64,000 nt of DNA. It comes from Anabaena sp. UHCC 0204. Its GTDB lineage: Bacteria; Cyanobacteriota; Cyanobacteriia; Cyanobacteriales; Nostocaceae. The notes beneath the pieces were generated by a model. The model saw only the letters and a program-made list of their open reading frames with translations, did not search any database and was not told where the DNA came from. Of this stretch, positions 8,923 through 18,278 are shown piece by piece; positions within the stretch are counted from its first letter, which is position 1; the number at the start of each line of letters is the position of its first letter. Location: positions 1-64,000 of the forward strand of contig NZ_VIKW01000020.1 of the NCBI RefSeq assembly GCF_009711975.1. Reading direction: 5' to 3'. The translations under genes and the position numbers were made by a program.

Positions 8923-10053
8923 CTATTTATTTACTTCTAATAACTGGGAATTCTCTAATCTTGACATCCATTTTTCTAAATAAACTTGATTGGCTGTTTT
9001 CTCAGATGAATTTTGAGTATCTAAGGGATAGGGTAAAAGTCCTAGAATTGCGGCTGTAGTTACACAAAACATTGACTTTTGGAAACTCATACAAATTTGT
9101 ATTCGCAAATCATCTTCACCGCGACGACTGCGACGATAGATATCATGTAAATATTCTGGCAAATAATGGCGCATATCTTGCATTAACAATGTGGGAGGAA
9201 TACCTGCACCACCAATGGGTAAAGGATCTGCGTATAATGCACCATATTGGAATCGAGATAAATCTGGGGGAACTTGATATGCTTGTGCATTTAAGGAAAC
9301 TGTTCCTAAAAAGGGTGTACCTCTAAAAAATACAGCTTCTACATAAGGAACTGCGGTATCGGCGAGGAAGGTTAAACCAACTGATTTAGGAATAAGATCA
9401 TAGACTTTATCGCCGATTTTAACACTGTATGTAATTGGTTTAACTGCGTTTGCTACTAAAGCCAGTTTAATATGTTCTACAACTTGAGGAATGGATTTAA
9501 TTTCGCCTTTGTCATAGCGATCTGATAGATTCAGAAACATATCAGCCATAACTCGCCAAAATTGACCTAATCCAGTGTAATAAGCAGAGACTCGTAACTG
9601 TTCTATTAAGAATTCCGGAAAAAGTTCATTTATTCCCAACATGAGGGGATTATTTTTGAATTTAGCAGTAATAATAGCTTGCGCTCTTTCATGAAATTCT
9701 TTAGTATCTAAATATGCGTCTAAACCGCCACCACCATGCCACATCATGGTTTTCATGCAATATTCAGCATATTCAAAATTAATCCGATCATGCCATAAGT
9801 GACGGAGTAATTTAGCAAAAGAAATATCGCCATTAAAGTATTTAAAGAAGGGAAAAAATACTAAAAATTGATGTTCAGCGATGTAAATTAGATTGTGAGA
9901 ATAGGCATCTAAAACTACACCATAGCTTTTAAGGATACCAACAACTTCTAAGACATTTTCTGGACTATCTTTCAGTAATGCTTCACCAGTTTGTAAGCGA
10001 TGAACATACTCAGATAAGGGTTTATTCGCAGTTCTTTTTTCGGTAGTTGCCAT
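8923..10053 (-). CDS. cupB: CO2 hydration protein CupB (ChpX)
   Basis: CupA/CupB are the proteins that, attached to specialised NDH-1 complexes, convert CO2 to bicarbonate at the thylakoid membrane. The product, 376 residues and mostly soluble, has the family's His-rich stretches HNLIYIAEHQFLVFF, RHLWHDRINFEYAEYC and MMWHGGGGLDAYLD. The shorter length and its position after ndhF4-ndhD4 fit CupB of the constitutive NDH-1(4) complex better than the longer CupA. It is the last gene of a minus-strand ndhF4-ndhD4-cupB operon that diverges from the carboxysome operon. I recall the same arrangement from Anabaena sp. PCC 7120. Confidence 0.92.
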   Translation of the reverse strand: MATTEKRTANKPLSEYVHRLQTGEALLKDSPENVLEVVGILKSYGVVLDAYSHNLIYIAEHQFLVFFPFFKYFNGDISFAKLLRHLWHDRINFEYAEYCMKTMMWHGGGGLDAYLDTKEFHERAQAIITAKFKNNPLMLGINELFPEFLIEQLRVSAYYTGLGQFWRVMADMFLNLSDRYDKGEIKSIPQVVEHIKLALVANAVKPITYSVKIGDKVYDLIPKSVGLTFLADTAVPYVEAVFFRGTPFLGTVSLNAQAYQVPPDLSRFQYGALYADPLPIGGAGIPPTLLMQDMRHYLPEYLHDIYRRSRRGEDDLRIQICMSFQKSMFCVTTAAILGLLPYPLDTQNSSEKTANQVYLEKWMSRLENSQLLEVNK

Positions 10054-10109
10054 TGCTAAGTCTCCTGCAATTCAATTAAAAATTAAAAATCAAAAAAATT
10101 AGTTAGGGG

Positions 10110-11609
10110 TTAATTTTTAATTTCTAATTCGTTATATTTTGTTGCCACTAGGTTATGAGATTTTACCATTGTGGTAATTGTGGCTTCAGTATAGTGAACT
10201 AACCAATTAGGTTGAATGCCTAAAATAACGATCATTGCGGCTAAAATAATAGCAGGTATGCGATCGCTCCAATAAACACGAGGTAAGTTACTAACTTCCG
10301 CTGATAACCGCCCAAAGAAGGCACGATTAAGAAGAATTAAGAAGTAAACCGCAGTTAAACCATTTCCTAACATTGCCAACAATGTTTGCACGGGGAAAAC
10401 TTCAAAACTACCTCGAAAAACGATAAATTCGGAAATAAATCCTACCATTCCCGGTATACCTGCACTGGCCATGACTGCAACAATCATTAAGCTACCAATC
10501 ACAGGTAAACCTCGTTCTGGGTTTAGCAGTCCCCGAATTACGTTTAAATCCCGACTACCAGCTTTCTTGTAGACTACCCCTACTAATAGGAATAACATAG
10601 CGGATATCAATCCGTGACTAATCATTTGCATAACTGCACCCAAGACGCTGAGGGGTGTGGATGCGGCTGCTGCTAATAAGACATAGCCCATGTGGCCGAT
10701 AGAACTATAGGCTACCATTTTTTTCATATCTGTTTGAGCGATCGCACAAGATGCCCCAAACAAGACGCTAACTACTGCCCATGTCGCTAACCAAGGTGCT
10801 AAATAAGCCCAAGCATCTGGTAACAAATCCATGCCAAATCGCAGTAAGCCATAAGTTCCTAATTTCAATAATACCCCAGCCAATAAAACAGATATAGGTG
10901 TGGAGGCTTCGACGTGGGCATCTGGTAGCCACGTATGGAAGGGAACTAGGGGAATTTTGACACCAAAACCTACCAAAATTCCTGCTAATAGTAAAATTTG
11001 CGTTGCTAAGGGTAGAGATTGAGCATTTAATGTTGCTAGGCTAAAGTTGGGAGAACCACTCAACCAAACCATACCCAGGAAACTGGCTAAAATAACGATG
11101 CCGGAAAAAGCTGTATAAATCAGAAATTTCGTAGCTGCATAACCCCGTTTTGCACCTCCCCAAATCGCAATTAGCAGATATAGGGGGATTAATTCCAACT
11201 CATAAAACAGGAAGAATAATAATAAATCCTGTGCCAAAAATGCTCCTGTCACCCCAGCACTTAATAGCAGAATTAAGGAGTAGTAAAATCTCGGACGTTG
11301 TTGGGATTCATCACTACTATAAATAGCAATACAAGTTAACAGTCCATTGAGAATTAGCAACGGTAAGGATAAACCATCTACACCGAGATTGTAGTTTAAA
11401 CCAATGGCATCTACCCAGGGTAGAGATTCAGCAAATTGTTGACCAATTTCTCCTGGATTAAATTGAATTGCTACGACAATACTCCATAAGAAAATAATAA
11501 CGCTAAATACTAAGGACAAAATTCGGGCTAGTTTAGCAGAGATGCTAAAAGGATAGAAACCAAGGAAAGCCGCACCAATTAACGGCAGTAAAATCAATGT
11601 ACTGAGCAT
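10110..11609 (-). CDS. ndhD4: NDH-1 subunit D4 (CO2-uptake NdhD)
   Basis: This is an antiporter-like membrane subunit of the NDH-1(4) CO2-uptake complex, with about 14 membrane helices over 499 residues. Conserved parts include FYELELIPLYLLIAIWGG, the proton-path segment FHTWLPDAHVEASTPISVLLAG with its lysine-bearing helix, and SSIGHMGYVLLA. The frame remains open upstream through a G-rich tandem repeat that encodes a meaningless Pro/Leu-rich stretch, so I set the start at the ATG at 11609 (MLSTLILLPLIGA). It lies 56 bases upstream of cupB. Assignment to D4 rather than D3 rests on the cupB and ccm neighbours. Confidence 0.92.
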   Translation of the reverse strand: MLSTLILLPLIGAAFLGFYPFSISAKLARILSLVFSVIIFLWSIVVAIQFNPGEIGQQFAESLPWVDAIGLNYNLGVDGLSLPLLILNGLLTCIAIYSSDESQQRPRFYYSLILLLSAGVTGAFLAQDLLLFFLFYELELIPLYLLIAIWGGAKRGYAATKFLIYTAFSGIVILASFLGMVWLSGSPNFSLATLNAQSLPLATQILLLAGILVGFGVKIPLVPFHTWLPDAHVEASTPISVLLAGVLLKLGTYGLLRFGMDLLPDAWAYLAPWLATWAVVSVLFGASCAIAQTDMKKMVAYSSIGHMGYVLLAAAASTPLSVLGAVMQMISHGLISAMLFLLVGVVYKKAGSRDLNVIRGLLNPERGLPVIGSLMIVAVMASAGIPGMVGFISEFIVFRGSFEVFPVQTLLAMLGNGLTAVYFLILLNRAFFGRLSAEVSNLPRVYWSDRIPAIILAAMIVILGIQPNWLVHYTEATITTMVKSHNLVATKYNELEIKN

Positions 11610-11617
11610 AGAAGTTA

Positions 11618-11738
11618 GGGAGCAGGGGGGCAGGGGAGCAGGGGAGCAGGGGAGCAGAGGGGGCAGGGGAGGTAGGGGAAGAATATTGCCTATTACCAAT
11701 CACCAATTACCTATTACCCATTACCAATCACCTATTAC
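11618..11738. repeat. Tandem short repeats between ndhF4 and ndhD4
   Basis: Two arrays lie side by side: degenerate GGGGAGCA units at about 11618-11680 and ATTACC(C/T)ATTACC-type units at about 11691-11738. They fill the ndhF4-ndhD4 spacer inside the operon. Similar short tandemly repeated repetitive sequences are known from heterocystous cyanobacteria. Confidence 0.75.
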
Positions 11739-13595
11739 CTAAAAAGGCAATTTATCGAATAAACCTAATGACAAACTAATGAAGAAACCAAGGATGCTAA
11801 TGACGACGAGGATTGTGAGCATATAGCCTTGGGATTGACCAGAAATACTGTATTTTAAACTTTGTCCACTAAAAATCGCAGCAAAGCCGATTAAGTTGAC
11901 TAGACCATCTACCAAAAAGCGATCGCTCCACGCGGATATCCTCGATAACAGCGCCACAGCATTCACAATCGTTAACCGATAAATGCGGTCTATGTAAAAA
12001 TCATAACCTAATAAGTCTTGTAAAAATCTCCAGATCAAAATCCTGGATCTTGACCAAGCTTTGTGAAGATAAATTGTACTGCCAATAGTTACACCAGCAA
12101 TGGTGGAAGCTAATAAAGATGCAACTATATACCAATCTAGGCTTTCCCAGCTAGGTAATAAATACCATTGCTGTAGCATCAGGGGTAACAATAGTGTCAA
12201 TATAGTTAAAGTCACCATTGGTAATGCCATTGGCCAGGCAACTTCTGGAGCGCGGCGGGTTTTTGGTTGGGGTTGTCCCCAGAAGACTAACCGGAATACC
12301 CTAGTTAAATTTAAAGCTGTTAGGCCATTAACTAAGATTAAAACTACAATTACCCACGGGCTAACTTTGACTAAGCCATCAGCCCATGCTAACATTGCCC
12401 AGAAACTGCCCAATGGTAGTAGTGTTACCATACCGGCTGAACCGACGATAAAAGCTGTAGTGGTGGCTGGCATTCTTGACCACAACCCCCCCATTTCTGT
12501 CAAGTCTTGAGTTTGGGTGGTGTAGATAACTGAACCAGAACTCATGAATAATAAGGCTTTGGCAATAGCATGACTCAGAAGTAACATTAATGCTACTCCA
12601 CCTTGTTCTAGTCCTACTGCTAAAAACACCAATCCCATATAAGCACTGGTAGAATGGGAGAGCGATCGCTTAATATCAATTTGGGCTAAGGATACTAATG
12701 TAGCCCCAATCGCTGTCATTATCCCCACTACAACCAAAGTATTTAAGGCAATGGGGGACAAATATAATATTGGTTGAATTTTGTACAGTACATAAGCACC
12801 ACCTCCTACTACCAGAGAGTTTCGCATCACTGAAGCTGGGTTCGGACCTTCCATAGCTTCATCTAACCATAGGTGTAGAGGAAACTGAGCGCATTTACCC
12901 GCAGGTCCGGCAATTAAACCTAGACAGAGTAAAGTTGATGTAACCGGGTTTAAATCAGCAGTTTGCGCCCATTCATACAAATCAGAAAAATTTAAGCTGC
13001 CGGCTAAAGTGGAAAGAGTGACTACAGCCATTAACAGCAATAAATCTCCTACTCGCTTGGTTAAAAAGGCATCTCTGGCTGCGGTAACTACCAACGGTTG
13101 AGCATACCAAAATCCTACAAGTAAATAAGTAGAAAGGGTAAGAACTTCCAGTAACGCATAGCTGAGAAATAAGGAATCACTAATCGCTAGACCACTGAGG
13201 GCTGCTTCAAAAAATCCCACCAGACCAAAAAAGCGGGCTAACGACCAATCTTTTTCCATGTAGCCTAGTGCATAAATTTGTGCCAATAAACTTAATCCAG
13301 TAATTAAAACTGTAGCGCCAATACTAACTACGGAAATTTCTAAAGCAAAAGATAATTGGAAATCGGCCGCTTGAAACCAAGTAATTACTAAATTCTCTTG
13401 CTCTCGGTTCCAGATATCTTTAAACACTAATAGACTATGAACAAAACCTAAAATAGTAGTCAATAAGTTAAAGTAGACAGCAGGTCTTGGACCCGTCCGT
13501 TGGATTATTCCTATGCCCCACGGCAAAGTTAAAATTGCGCCTAGTAAACTATAAAGAGGCACGAAGCAACTTGTTAAAAATAGAAACTCATTCAT
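11739..13595 (-). CDS. ndhF4: NDH-1 subunit F4 (CO2-uptake NdhF)
   Basis: A large NdhF/NuoL-type membrane subunit of 618 residues with about 16 helices, including LEVLTLSTYLLVGFWYAQPL, FPLHLWLDEAMEGPNPASVM and LLSHAIAKALLFMSSGSVIY. In the NDH-1(4) complex it is the distal subunit that, with NdhD4 and CupB, couples electron transfer to CO2 conversion. The C-terminal part carries the lateral helix-like extension found in NdhF. AAGGGAAA precedes the ATG by a few bases. It is the first gene of the minus-strand operon, and its promoter must lie in the region shared with ccmK2. Confidence 0.92.
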   Translation of the reverse strand: MNEFLFLTSCFVPLYSLLGAILTLPWGIGIIQRTGPRPAVYFNLLTTILGFVHSLLVFKDIWNREQENLVITWFQAADFQLSFALEISVVSIGATVLITGLSLLAQIYALGYMEKDWSLARFFGLVGFFEAALSGLAISDSLFLSYALLEVLTLSTYLLVGFWYAQPLVVTAARDAFLTKRVGDLLLLMAVVTLSTLAGSLNFSDLYEWAQTADLNPVTSTLLCLGLIAGPAGKCAQFPLHLWLDEAMEGPNPASVMRNSLVVGGGAYVLYKIQPILYLSPIALNTLVVVGIMTAIGATLVSLAQIDIKRSLSHSTSAYMGLVFLAVGLEQGGVALMLLLSHAIAKALLFMSSGSVIYTTQTQDLTEMGGLWSRMPATTTAFIVGSAGMVTLLPLGSFWAMLAWADGLVKVSPWVIVVLILVNGLTALNLTRVFRLVFWGQPQPKTRRAPEVAWPMALPMVTLTILTLLLPLMLQQWYLLPSWESLDWYIVASLLASTIAGVTIGSTIYLHKAWSRSRILIWRFLQDLLGYDFYIDRIYRLTIVNAVALLSRISAWSDRFLVDGLVNLIGFAAIFSGQSLKYSISGQSQGYMLTILVVISILGFFISLSLGLFDKLPF

Positions 13596-14250
13596 TTAAT
13601 ATTTCCCTTGACAACTCAGTCTCGATTCTCTTAAACAGCCTTTAAATAATCATTTGCTAAAAAAAAGAATTATTTGAGAAAATCTATTTTTTCTTAACTT
13701 TTTTAGCGAAATATGCTTAGGCACATTTACCTCAGATTAGCTTATTGTTGAGCAATTAAATATAATCTTACATTTTAGATATTCTATGAATTGTTGAACA
13801 ACATTTTTTATTTTTCTGCTTTTTTAAAATTGCTTTTTTAAGTACATTAGTAAAATTTGCAGATTTTCACATAGTAGTTATGGAAATAGCAAACTGTAAG
13901 CAAGATATAACCCATAGTCCATCTATTCCATATATAGTGCCTACCGATCCTTCTTATCAAAGAATTAGCTTAGGCTACGAACTATAGTGATTCTAAATGT
14001 GATAAAGAAATTATAAAGCATAAGTTGTCACTCTAGGGATCAGTGAATTTTAATCCCTCAAAAGACCGTATGAACTTTTGTTAAGTTTTTTTAAACTGTT
14101 TTATTACAAACTATTATAGTAATTTATGTTGCCAGGGATGCCAAGGTTTCCTATGCTTAAATGTGGCAGTATTTTTAGCTCAAGATAAGTATCCCCGTCC
14201 AAAATTTCCACCCATAGTTCTGATTCGATTAATTTTTGAGGAGTTCTGCG
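13596..14250. promoter_or_regulatory. Divergent control region of ndhF4 and ccm operons
   Basis: A 655-base non-coding region separates the divergent CO2-uptake and carboxysome operons. Two near-identical palindromes, TTGTTGAGCAA at 13745-13755 and TTGTTGAACAA at 13791-13801, lie 46 bases apart on the ndhF4 side and may be operator sites. TATAAT occurs at 13761-13766, and TATAGT at 13983-13988 and 14115-14120, as possible plus-strand -10 boxes. No consensus -35 could be fixed, so exact start sites remain open. Confidence 0.5.
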
Positions 14251-14559
14251 ATGCCAATTGCAGTTGGAATGATTGAAACAAAGGGCTTTCCCGCAGTAGT
14301 AGAAGCTGCTGACGCAATGGTGAAAGCAGCCCGTGTGACTTTAGTAGGATATGAAAAAATTGGTAGCGCTCGCGTTACAGTGATTGTGAGGGGAGATGTT
14401 TCTGAAGTGCAAGCTTCAGTAGCTGCTGGCATTGAAGCCGCCAGAAGAGTAAACGGTGGTGAAGTGGTATCTACTCACATCATTGCTCGTCCCCACGAAA
14501 ACTTAGAATACGTTCTACCAATTAGGTATACAGAAGCAGTAGAACAGTTCCGTACTTAA
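14251..14559 (+). CDS. ccmK2: Carboxysome shell hexamer protein CcmK2
   Basis: This single-BMC-domain shell protein (102 residues) assembles as hexamers that tile the carboxysome facets. The family signatures [31 protein letters not shown] and [15 protein letters not shown] are present, and the short C-terminus ending QFRT is like CcmK2. The frame is open to an earlier ATG at 14236, but GAGGAG lies 7 bases before the ATG at 14251, so that is the start. It is the first gene of the ccm operon and a close paralogue of the next gene. Confidence 0.95.
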   Translation: MPIAVGMIETKGFPAVVEAADAMVKAARVTLVGYEKIGSARVTVIVRGDVSEVQASVAAGIEAARRVNGGEVVSTHIIARPHENLEYVLPIRYTEAVEQFRT

Positions 14560-14648
14560 ACACTTAACTGTTTAAACAAAAATCATTAACGGGGCTGCTT
14601 GAGTTTAAATCTGGCAAAAGTAAAAATTTAATTTAAGGACAAGAACAA

Positions 14649-14993
14649 ATGTCAATTGCTGTAGGAATGGTAGAAACTCTAGGCTTTCCAGCCGTAGTAG
14701 AAGCTGCTGATGCGATGGTAAAAGCTGCTCGTGTTACTTTGGTAGGCTATGAGAAAATTGGTAGTGGTCGGGTAACAGTAATCGTTCGTGGTGATGTTTC
14801 CGAAGTCCAAGCCTCAGTAGGTGCTGGCGTAGAGTCAGTGAAGCGCGTTAATGGTGGACAAGTGCTATCCACTCACATCATTGCCCGTCCTCACGAAAAC
14901 TTGGAATACGTCCTCCCTATTCGTTATACCGAAGATGTAGAACAATTCCGGGAAGGTGTAAACGCAATTCGTCCTTTTGGTAGAAGACCATAA
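14649..14993 (+). CDS. ccmK1: Carboxysome shell hexamer protein CcmK1
   Basis: A second single-BMC shell protein of 114 residues, almost identical over the core to the preceding CcmK2 but with a C-terminal tail, [13 protein letters not shown], similar to the extension that distinguishes CcmK1. The pair is a tandem duplication with sequence-level divergence mostly at third codon positions. AAGGACAAGAAC precedes the ATG. CcmL starts 6 bases after the stop. The K1/K2 naming is by tail type and order and could be swapped in other schemes. Confidence 0.93.
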   Translation: MSIAVGMVETLGFPAVVEAADAMVKAARVTLVGYEKIGSGRVTVIVRGDVSEVQASVGAGVESVKRVNGGQVLSTHIIARPHENLEYVLPIRYTEDVEQFREGVNAIRPFGRRP

Positions 14994-14999
14994 TTAATA

Positions 15000-15305
15000 A
15001 TGCAAATTGCCAGAGTTCGTGGCACAGTAACTAGCACCCAAAAAGATCCTAGTCTGCGGGGTGTCAAGCTACTAATGTTGCAATTAATAGATGAAAATGG
15101 CAACCTCCTGCCAATATACGAGGTAGCAGCCGATAACAGTGTGGGGGCAGGAGTGGATGAGTGGGTGCTTGTCAGTCGTGGCAGTGCTGCTCGTCAAATA
15201 CTTGGTAATGAACAACGACCCTTAGACGCAGCAGTAGTGGCAATCATAGATACCATTCACGTTGAAGATCGTGTAATTTACAGCAAAAAAGACCAATATA
15301 GATAG
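15000..15305 (+). CDS. ccmL: Carboxysome vertex pentamer protein CcmL
   Basis: CcmL forms the pentamers that cap the vertices of the carboxysome shell. The 101-residue product matches the EutN/CcmL family: MQIARVRGTVTSTQKDPSL, the LMLQLID strand, GAGVDEWVLVSRGSAAR and the end AVVAIIDTIHV. It follows ccmK1 closely, which implies co-translation. The spacer to ccmM is filled by tandem repeats. Confidence 0.95.
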   Translation: MQIARVRGTVTSTQKDPSLRGVKLLMLQLIDENGNLLPIYEVAADNSVGAGVDEWVLVSRGSAARQILGNEQRPLDAAVVAIIDTIHVEDRVIYSKKDQYR

Positions 15306-15311
15306 TCAGGG

Positions 15312-15463
15312 AAAAGGTGACAGGTGACAGGTGACAGGTAACAGAGAAGAGGCAGGGAGCAGGGAGCAGGGAGCAGGGGAAAGAATTTCCTCATCACAAC
15401 TGACAACTGACAACTGACTACTGACAACTGACCACTGACCACTGACCACTGACCACTGACAAA
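15312..15463. repeat. Tandem repeats between ccmL and ccmM
   Basis: Three short arrays follow each other: GGTGACA-type units (from about 15316), GGGAGCA-type units (about 15350-15380) and (CA)ACTGAC/CCACTGA units (about 15398-15462). They sit inside the ccm operon, just upstream of the strong ribosome site of ccmM (GGAGGA), and so must be transcribed with it. Confidence 0.8.
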
Positions 15464-15489
15464 AAGCTTATTTCAGGAGGAATCTCGCA

Positions 15490-17151
15490 ATGGTAGTCCG
15501 CAGCACGGCGGCACCCCCAACCCCGTGGTCAAGGAGTTTAGCAGAACCAAAAATTCATGCAACTGCATTTGTACACTCTTCTTGTAACCTCATTGGTGAT
15601 GTCAATATAGGTGCAAATGTAATTGTTGCTCCGGGGACTGCGATTAGAGCAGATGAAGGTACACCTTTTTGTGTTGGTGAAAATACCAATATTCAAGATG
15701 GTGTGGTTATTCATGGGTTGGAGCAAGGCCGAGTCATTGGTGACGATGGCAAAGAATACTCGGTATGGATTGGCAAAAGTGCTTCCATTACCCACATGGC
15801 ACTGATTCATGGACCTGCTTACGTTGGTGATAGTTGTTTTATTGGCTTTCGGTCTACGGTATTTAATGCCAAGGTGGGTGCAGGCTGCATTGTGATGATG
15901 CACGCCTTAATTCAGGATGTAGAAATTCCCCCTGGTAAATATGTAGCTTCTGGATCAATAATTACTACCCAGCAGCAAGCAGATAGATTGCCAGATGTCC
16001 AAGTGCAGGATCAAGAATTTGCTCACCATGTAGTAGGGATTAATCAGGCTTTGCGGGCTGGTTATCACTGTGCTGCGGATAGCAAGTGTATTGCACCCAT
16101 TCGGGATGAACTTAATCTTGCTGGGGCTAAATCTTATACAAGTATTGAAATTGAAGAGTTAGAAAGGAGCAGTGAAGTGGCGAGCAATAACTTGGGTGCA
16201 GAAACAGTAGATCAATTACGTTATCTACTAGAACAAGGATTTAAAATTGGTACAGAACACGTAGACCAAAGACGTTTTCGTACAGGTTCTTGGCAAAGTT
16301 GTCAAGCAATTGCAACTCGGTCTTTAGGTGAAGCTGTTTCTGCTGTAGAATCTTGTTTGAGAGATCACAGCGGCGAATATGTGCGGTTATTTGGGATTGA
16401 TAACGGCAGAAGAAGAGTATTGGAAACAATCATTCAACGCCCTGATGGTGTAGTGGCTGGTACATCTAACTTTAAAGCACCTGCGACTACATCGGCTGGT
16501 AGCTACAACGGTAATGGTAATGGCAACGGTAATGGTGTTGGTAGTGCCAAACTGAGTGCGGAAACTGTAGATCAAATCCGTCAACTTTTGGCTGGTGGTT
16601 ACAAAATTGGTACAGAACACGTAGATGAACGTCGCTTCCGGACTGGTTCTTGGAACAGTTGTCAACCAATTGAATCTAATTCGGCTCAGGCAGTTGTGTC
16701 TGCTTTGGAAGAGTGTATAGAATCCCATCAAGGCGAGTATGTGCGTTTGATTGGTATTGATGCTAAAGCTAAACGCCGTGTATTGGAAGCAATTATCCAA
16801 AGACCAAACGGACAAGTCGCGTCTTCTGGTAGCACAAAATCATTTACTAGTACAAGTTCTGCAACGGCAACGGCTACAGTTAGTAGCACCCGGTTAAGTA
16901 CGGAAATAGTAGATCAACTGCGCCAACTATTGTCCAGTGGCATGAAAATTGCGGTGGAACACGTAGATCAACGCCGTTTCCGCACAGGAACTTGGGCAGT
17001 TGCGGGTCAAATTCAGGCTATATCTGAAAGAGAAGCGATCGCTGCCTTAGAAGGATATATCTCTGAATATCCAGGCGAATATGTGCGTTTAGTTGGTACT
17101 GATCCCAAAGCCAAGCGCCGCGTATTAGAAGCAATTATTCAACGTCCATAG
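15490..17151 (+). CDS. ccmM: Carboxysome scaffold protein CcmM with three SSUL modules
   Basis: CcmM organises Rubisco and, through its N-terminal gamma-carbonic-anhydrase-like hexapeptide domain (about residues 18-205), recruits CcmN and carbonic anhydrase. Cys194 and Cys200 are at the spacing of the regulatory disulfide known in this domain. Three Rubisco-small-subunit-like modules follow at about 235-320, 355-440 and 470-553, each with IGTEHVD or IAVEHVD, RRFRTG and GEYVRL motifs. Modules 1 and 2 each carry a Cys pair 18 residues apart; module 3 lacks both. GGAGGA precedes the ATG. An internal GTG with its own ribosome site (listed separately) should yield the short Rubisco-linking form. 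Confidence 0.96.
   Translation: MVVRSTAAPPTPWSRSLAEPKIHATAFVHSSCNLIGDVNIGANVIVAPGTAIRADEGTPFCVGENTNIQDGVVIHGLEQGRVIGDDGKEYSVWIGKSASITHMALIHGPAYVGDSCFIGFRSTVFNAKVGAGCIVMMHALIQDVEIPPGKYVASGSIITTQQQADRLPDVQVQDQEFAHHVVGINQALRAGYHCAADSKCIAPIRDELNLAGAKSYTSIEIEELERSSEVASNNLGAETVDQLRYLLEQGFKIGTEHVDQRRFRTGSWQSCQAIATRSLGEAVSAVESCLRDHSGEYVRLFGIDNGRRRVLETIIQRPDGVVAGTSNFKAPATTSAGSYNGNGNGNGNGVGSAKLSAETVDQIRQLLAGGYKIGTEHVDERRFRTGSWNSCQPIESNSAQAVVSALEECIESHQGEYVRLIGIDAKAKRRVLEAIIQRPNGQVASSGSTKSFTSTSSATATATVSSTRLSTEIVDQLRQLLSSGMKIAVEHVDQRRFRTGTWAVAGQIQAISEREAIAALEGYISEYPGEYVRLVGTDPKAKRRVLEAIIQRP
16163..16179 (+). promoter_or_regulatory. Internal ribosome-binding site and GTG start for short CcmM
   Basis: AAAGGAG at 16163-16169 is followed, after 7 bases, by GTG at 16177-16179, which is in frame as codon 230 of ccmM. 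Starting there gives a product of 324 residues, about 35 kDa, holding all three Rubisco-binding modules but no carbonic-anhydrase domain. This is the layout expected for the CcmM-35 isoform known from other beta-cyanobacteria. Confidence 0.8.
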
Positions 17152-17155
17152 GTAA

Positions 17156-17250
17156 GAGGCAGGGGAAGCAGGGCGCAGGGCGCAGAGGAGAAAATTCTTT
17201 CTGACCACTAAACCACTAAACCACTGACCACTGACCACTAACCACTGACA
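17156..17250. repeat. Tandem repeats between ccmM and ccmN
   Basis: A short GGCAGGGGAAGCAGGGCGCAG stretch is followed by CCACTAAA/CCACTGA units. It is the third operon spacer in the carbon locus occupied by such arrays, and it ends about 20 bases before the ccmN ribosome site CGAGGTAA. Confidence 0.75.
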
Positions 17251-17278
17251 ATTTCTGGCTTCCGAGGTAATAAATTCC

Positions 17279-18049
17279 ATGTCTGTGTCGCTACTACGCC
17301 TGGGCGATAGATTTGATTCTCATATTCATGGCGACGTGATTATTCATCCCAGTGCGGTACTAGCTCCGGGGATAATCCTCCAAGCATCTACCAACAGCAA
17401 AATTGTGATTGGTGCTGGGGTATGTCTTGGCATGGGGTCAATTCTCCAAATAAGTGAAGGTACTCTAGAAATAGAAACAGGAGCAAACCTGGGAGCCGGT
17501 TTCTTGATGGTTGGTGAAGGTAAAATTGGGGCTAATGCTTGTATTGGTTCAGCTACAACGGTTTTTAACTGTTCCGTAGCACCAGGACAAGTCGTTCCCT
17601 CTGGTTCAATTTTGGGAGATAGTAGTCGGCAAATTGTGGAAGCGTCAGCCAAACAACCAGAATCTACTCCTCCTCAAATAGAGGAACAAGAGAAACAACA
17701 GGAAGAAGAAAAAGTTATTTCCTCAACTCAAGTCTCCTGTGGGGCAGTTGAAGATTTAAAAGACCAATCTACGCCTATATCTCAACCTTCACCTACACCA
17801 AAAAGCCAGTCTCCTCCTGTTGAAGAAAAGGCCGTGGTTGGTAATTCTCCTTCTTCTGAAGAAACTACACTTCCAGAGTCTACAGAAACTAGCACTCAAG
17901 ATTTAGAACCTAGTGAGTCTGATATTGAAACTCACAGTATTTTTGGCACGCAAATTTATGGACAAGGTAGCATAAATAGGCTTTTGACTACATTGTTTCC
18001 TCATCGACAATCTTTGAGTAACCAAGATTCCGACAATTCTTCAGGGTAA
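17279..18049 (+). CDS. ccmN: Carboxysome assembly protein CcmN
   Basis: CcmN links the CcmM-Rubisco core to the shell. The N-terminal ~125 residues are left-handed beta-helix hexapeptide repeats (VIGAGVCLGMGS, IGANACIGSATTVF) that bind CcmM. A low-complexity Pro/Glu/Ser linker (about 125-215) follows, and a C-terminal amphipathic segment (FGTQIYGQGSINRLLTTLF) fits the encapsulation peptide that binds the CcmK shell. The total of 256 residues is at the long end because of the linker. Fifth gene of the ccm operon. Confidence 0.92.
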   Translation: MSVSLLRLGDRFDSHIHGDVIIHPSAVLAPGIILQASTNSKIVIGAGVCLGMGSILQISEGTLEIETGANLGAGFLMVGEGKIGANACIGSATTVFNCSVAPGQVVPSGSILGDSSRQIVEASAKQPESTPPQIEEQEKQQEEEKVISSTQVSCGAVEDLKDQSTPISQPSPTPKSQSPPVEEKAVVGNSPSSEETTLPESTETSTQDLEPSESDIETHSIFGTQIYGQGSINRLLTTLFPHRQSLSNQDSDNSSG

Positions 18050-18278
18050 GTGTTAAGTATTAAGTATGAAGCATAGTTTGGCGTAAGCCATAGTGTGAAC
18101 TTATAGCAGAAGTCAGAAATCAAGAGTCAGGAGTAAAATCTGCTGAATACTTGGTTGGCAATGAAAATTTTGTGATTCATTTACCTGCAATCTACTGACT
18201 GTAAGTCCATATTTAAATGCTATTTTTCATTGCTGTTTGATTGCAAATGGTACACGCACCTTATCCTGGAAAATGTAG

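Noticed and set aside
11610-11699. 90-base N-terminal extension of ndhD4
   Set aside because: It is read from GGGGAGCA repeats and gives a Pro/Leu-rich stretch unlike NdhD; the ATG at 11609 fits the family.
15312-15463. CRISPR-like appearance of the ccmL-ccmM repeats
   Set aside because: Units are 7-8 bases, directly tandem and without spacers, so this is a short tandem repeat, not CRISPR.
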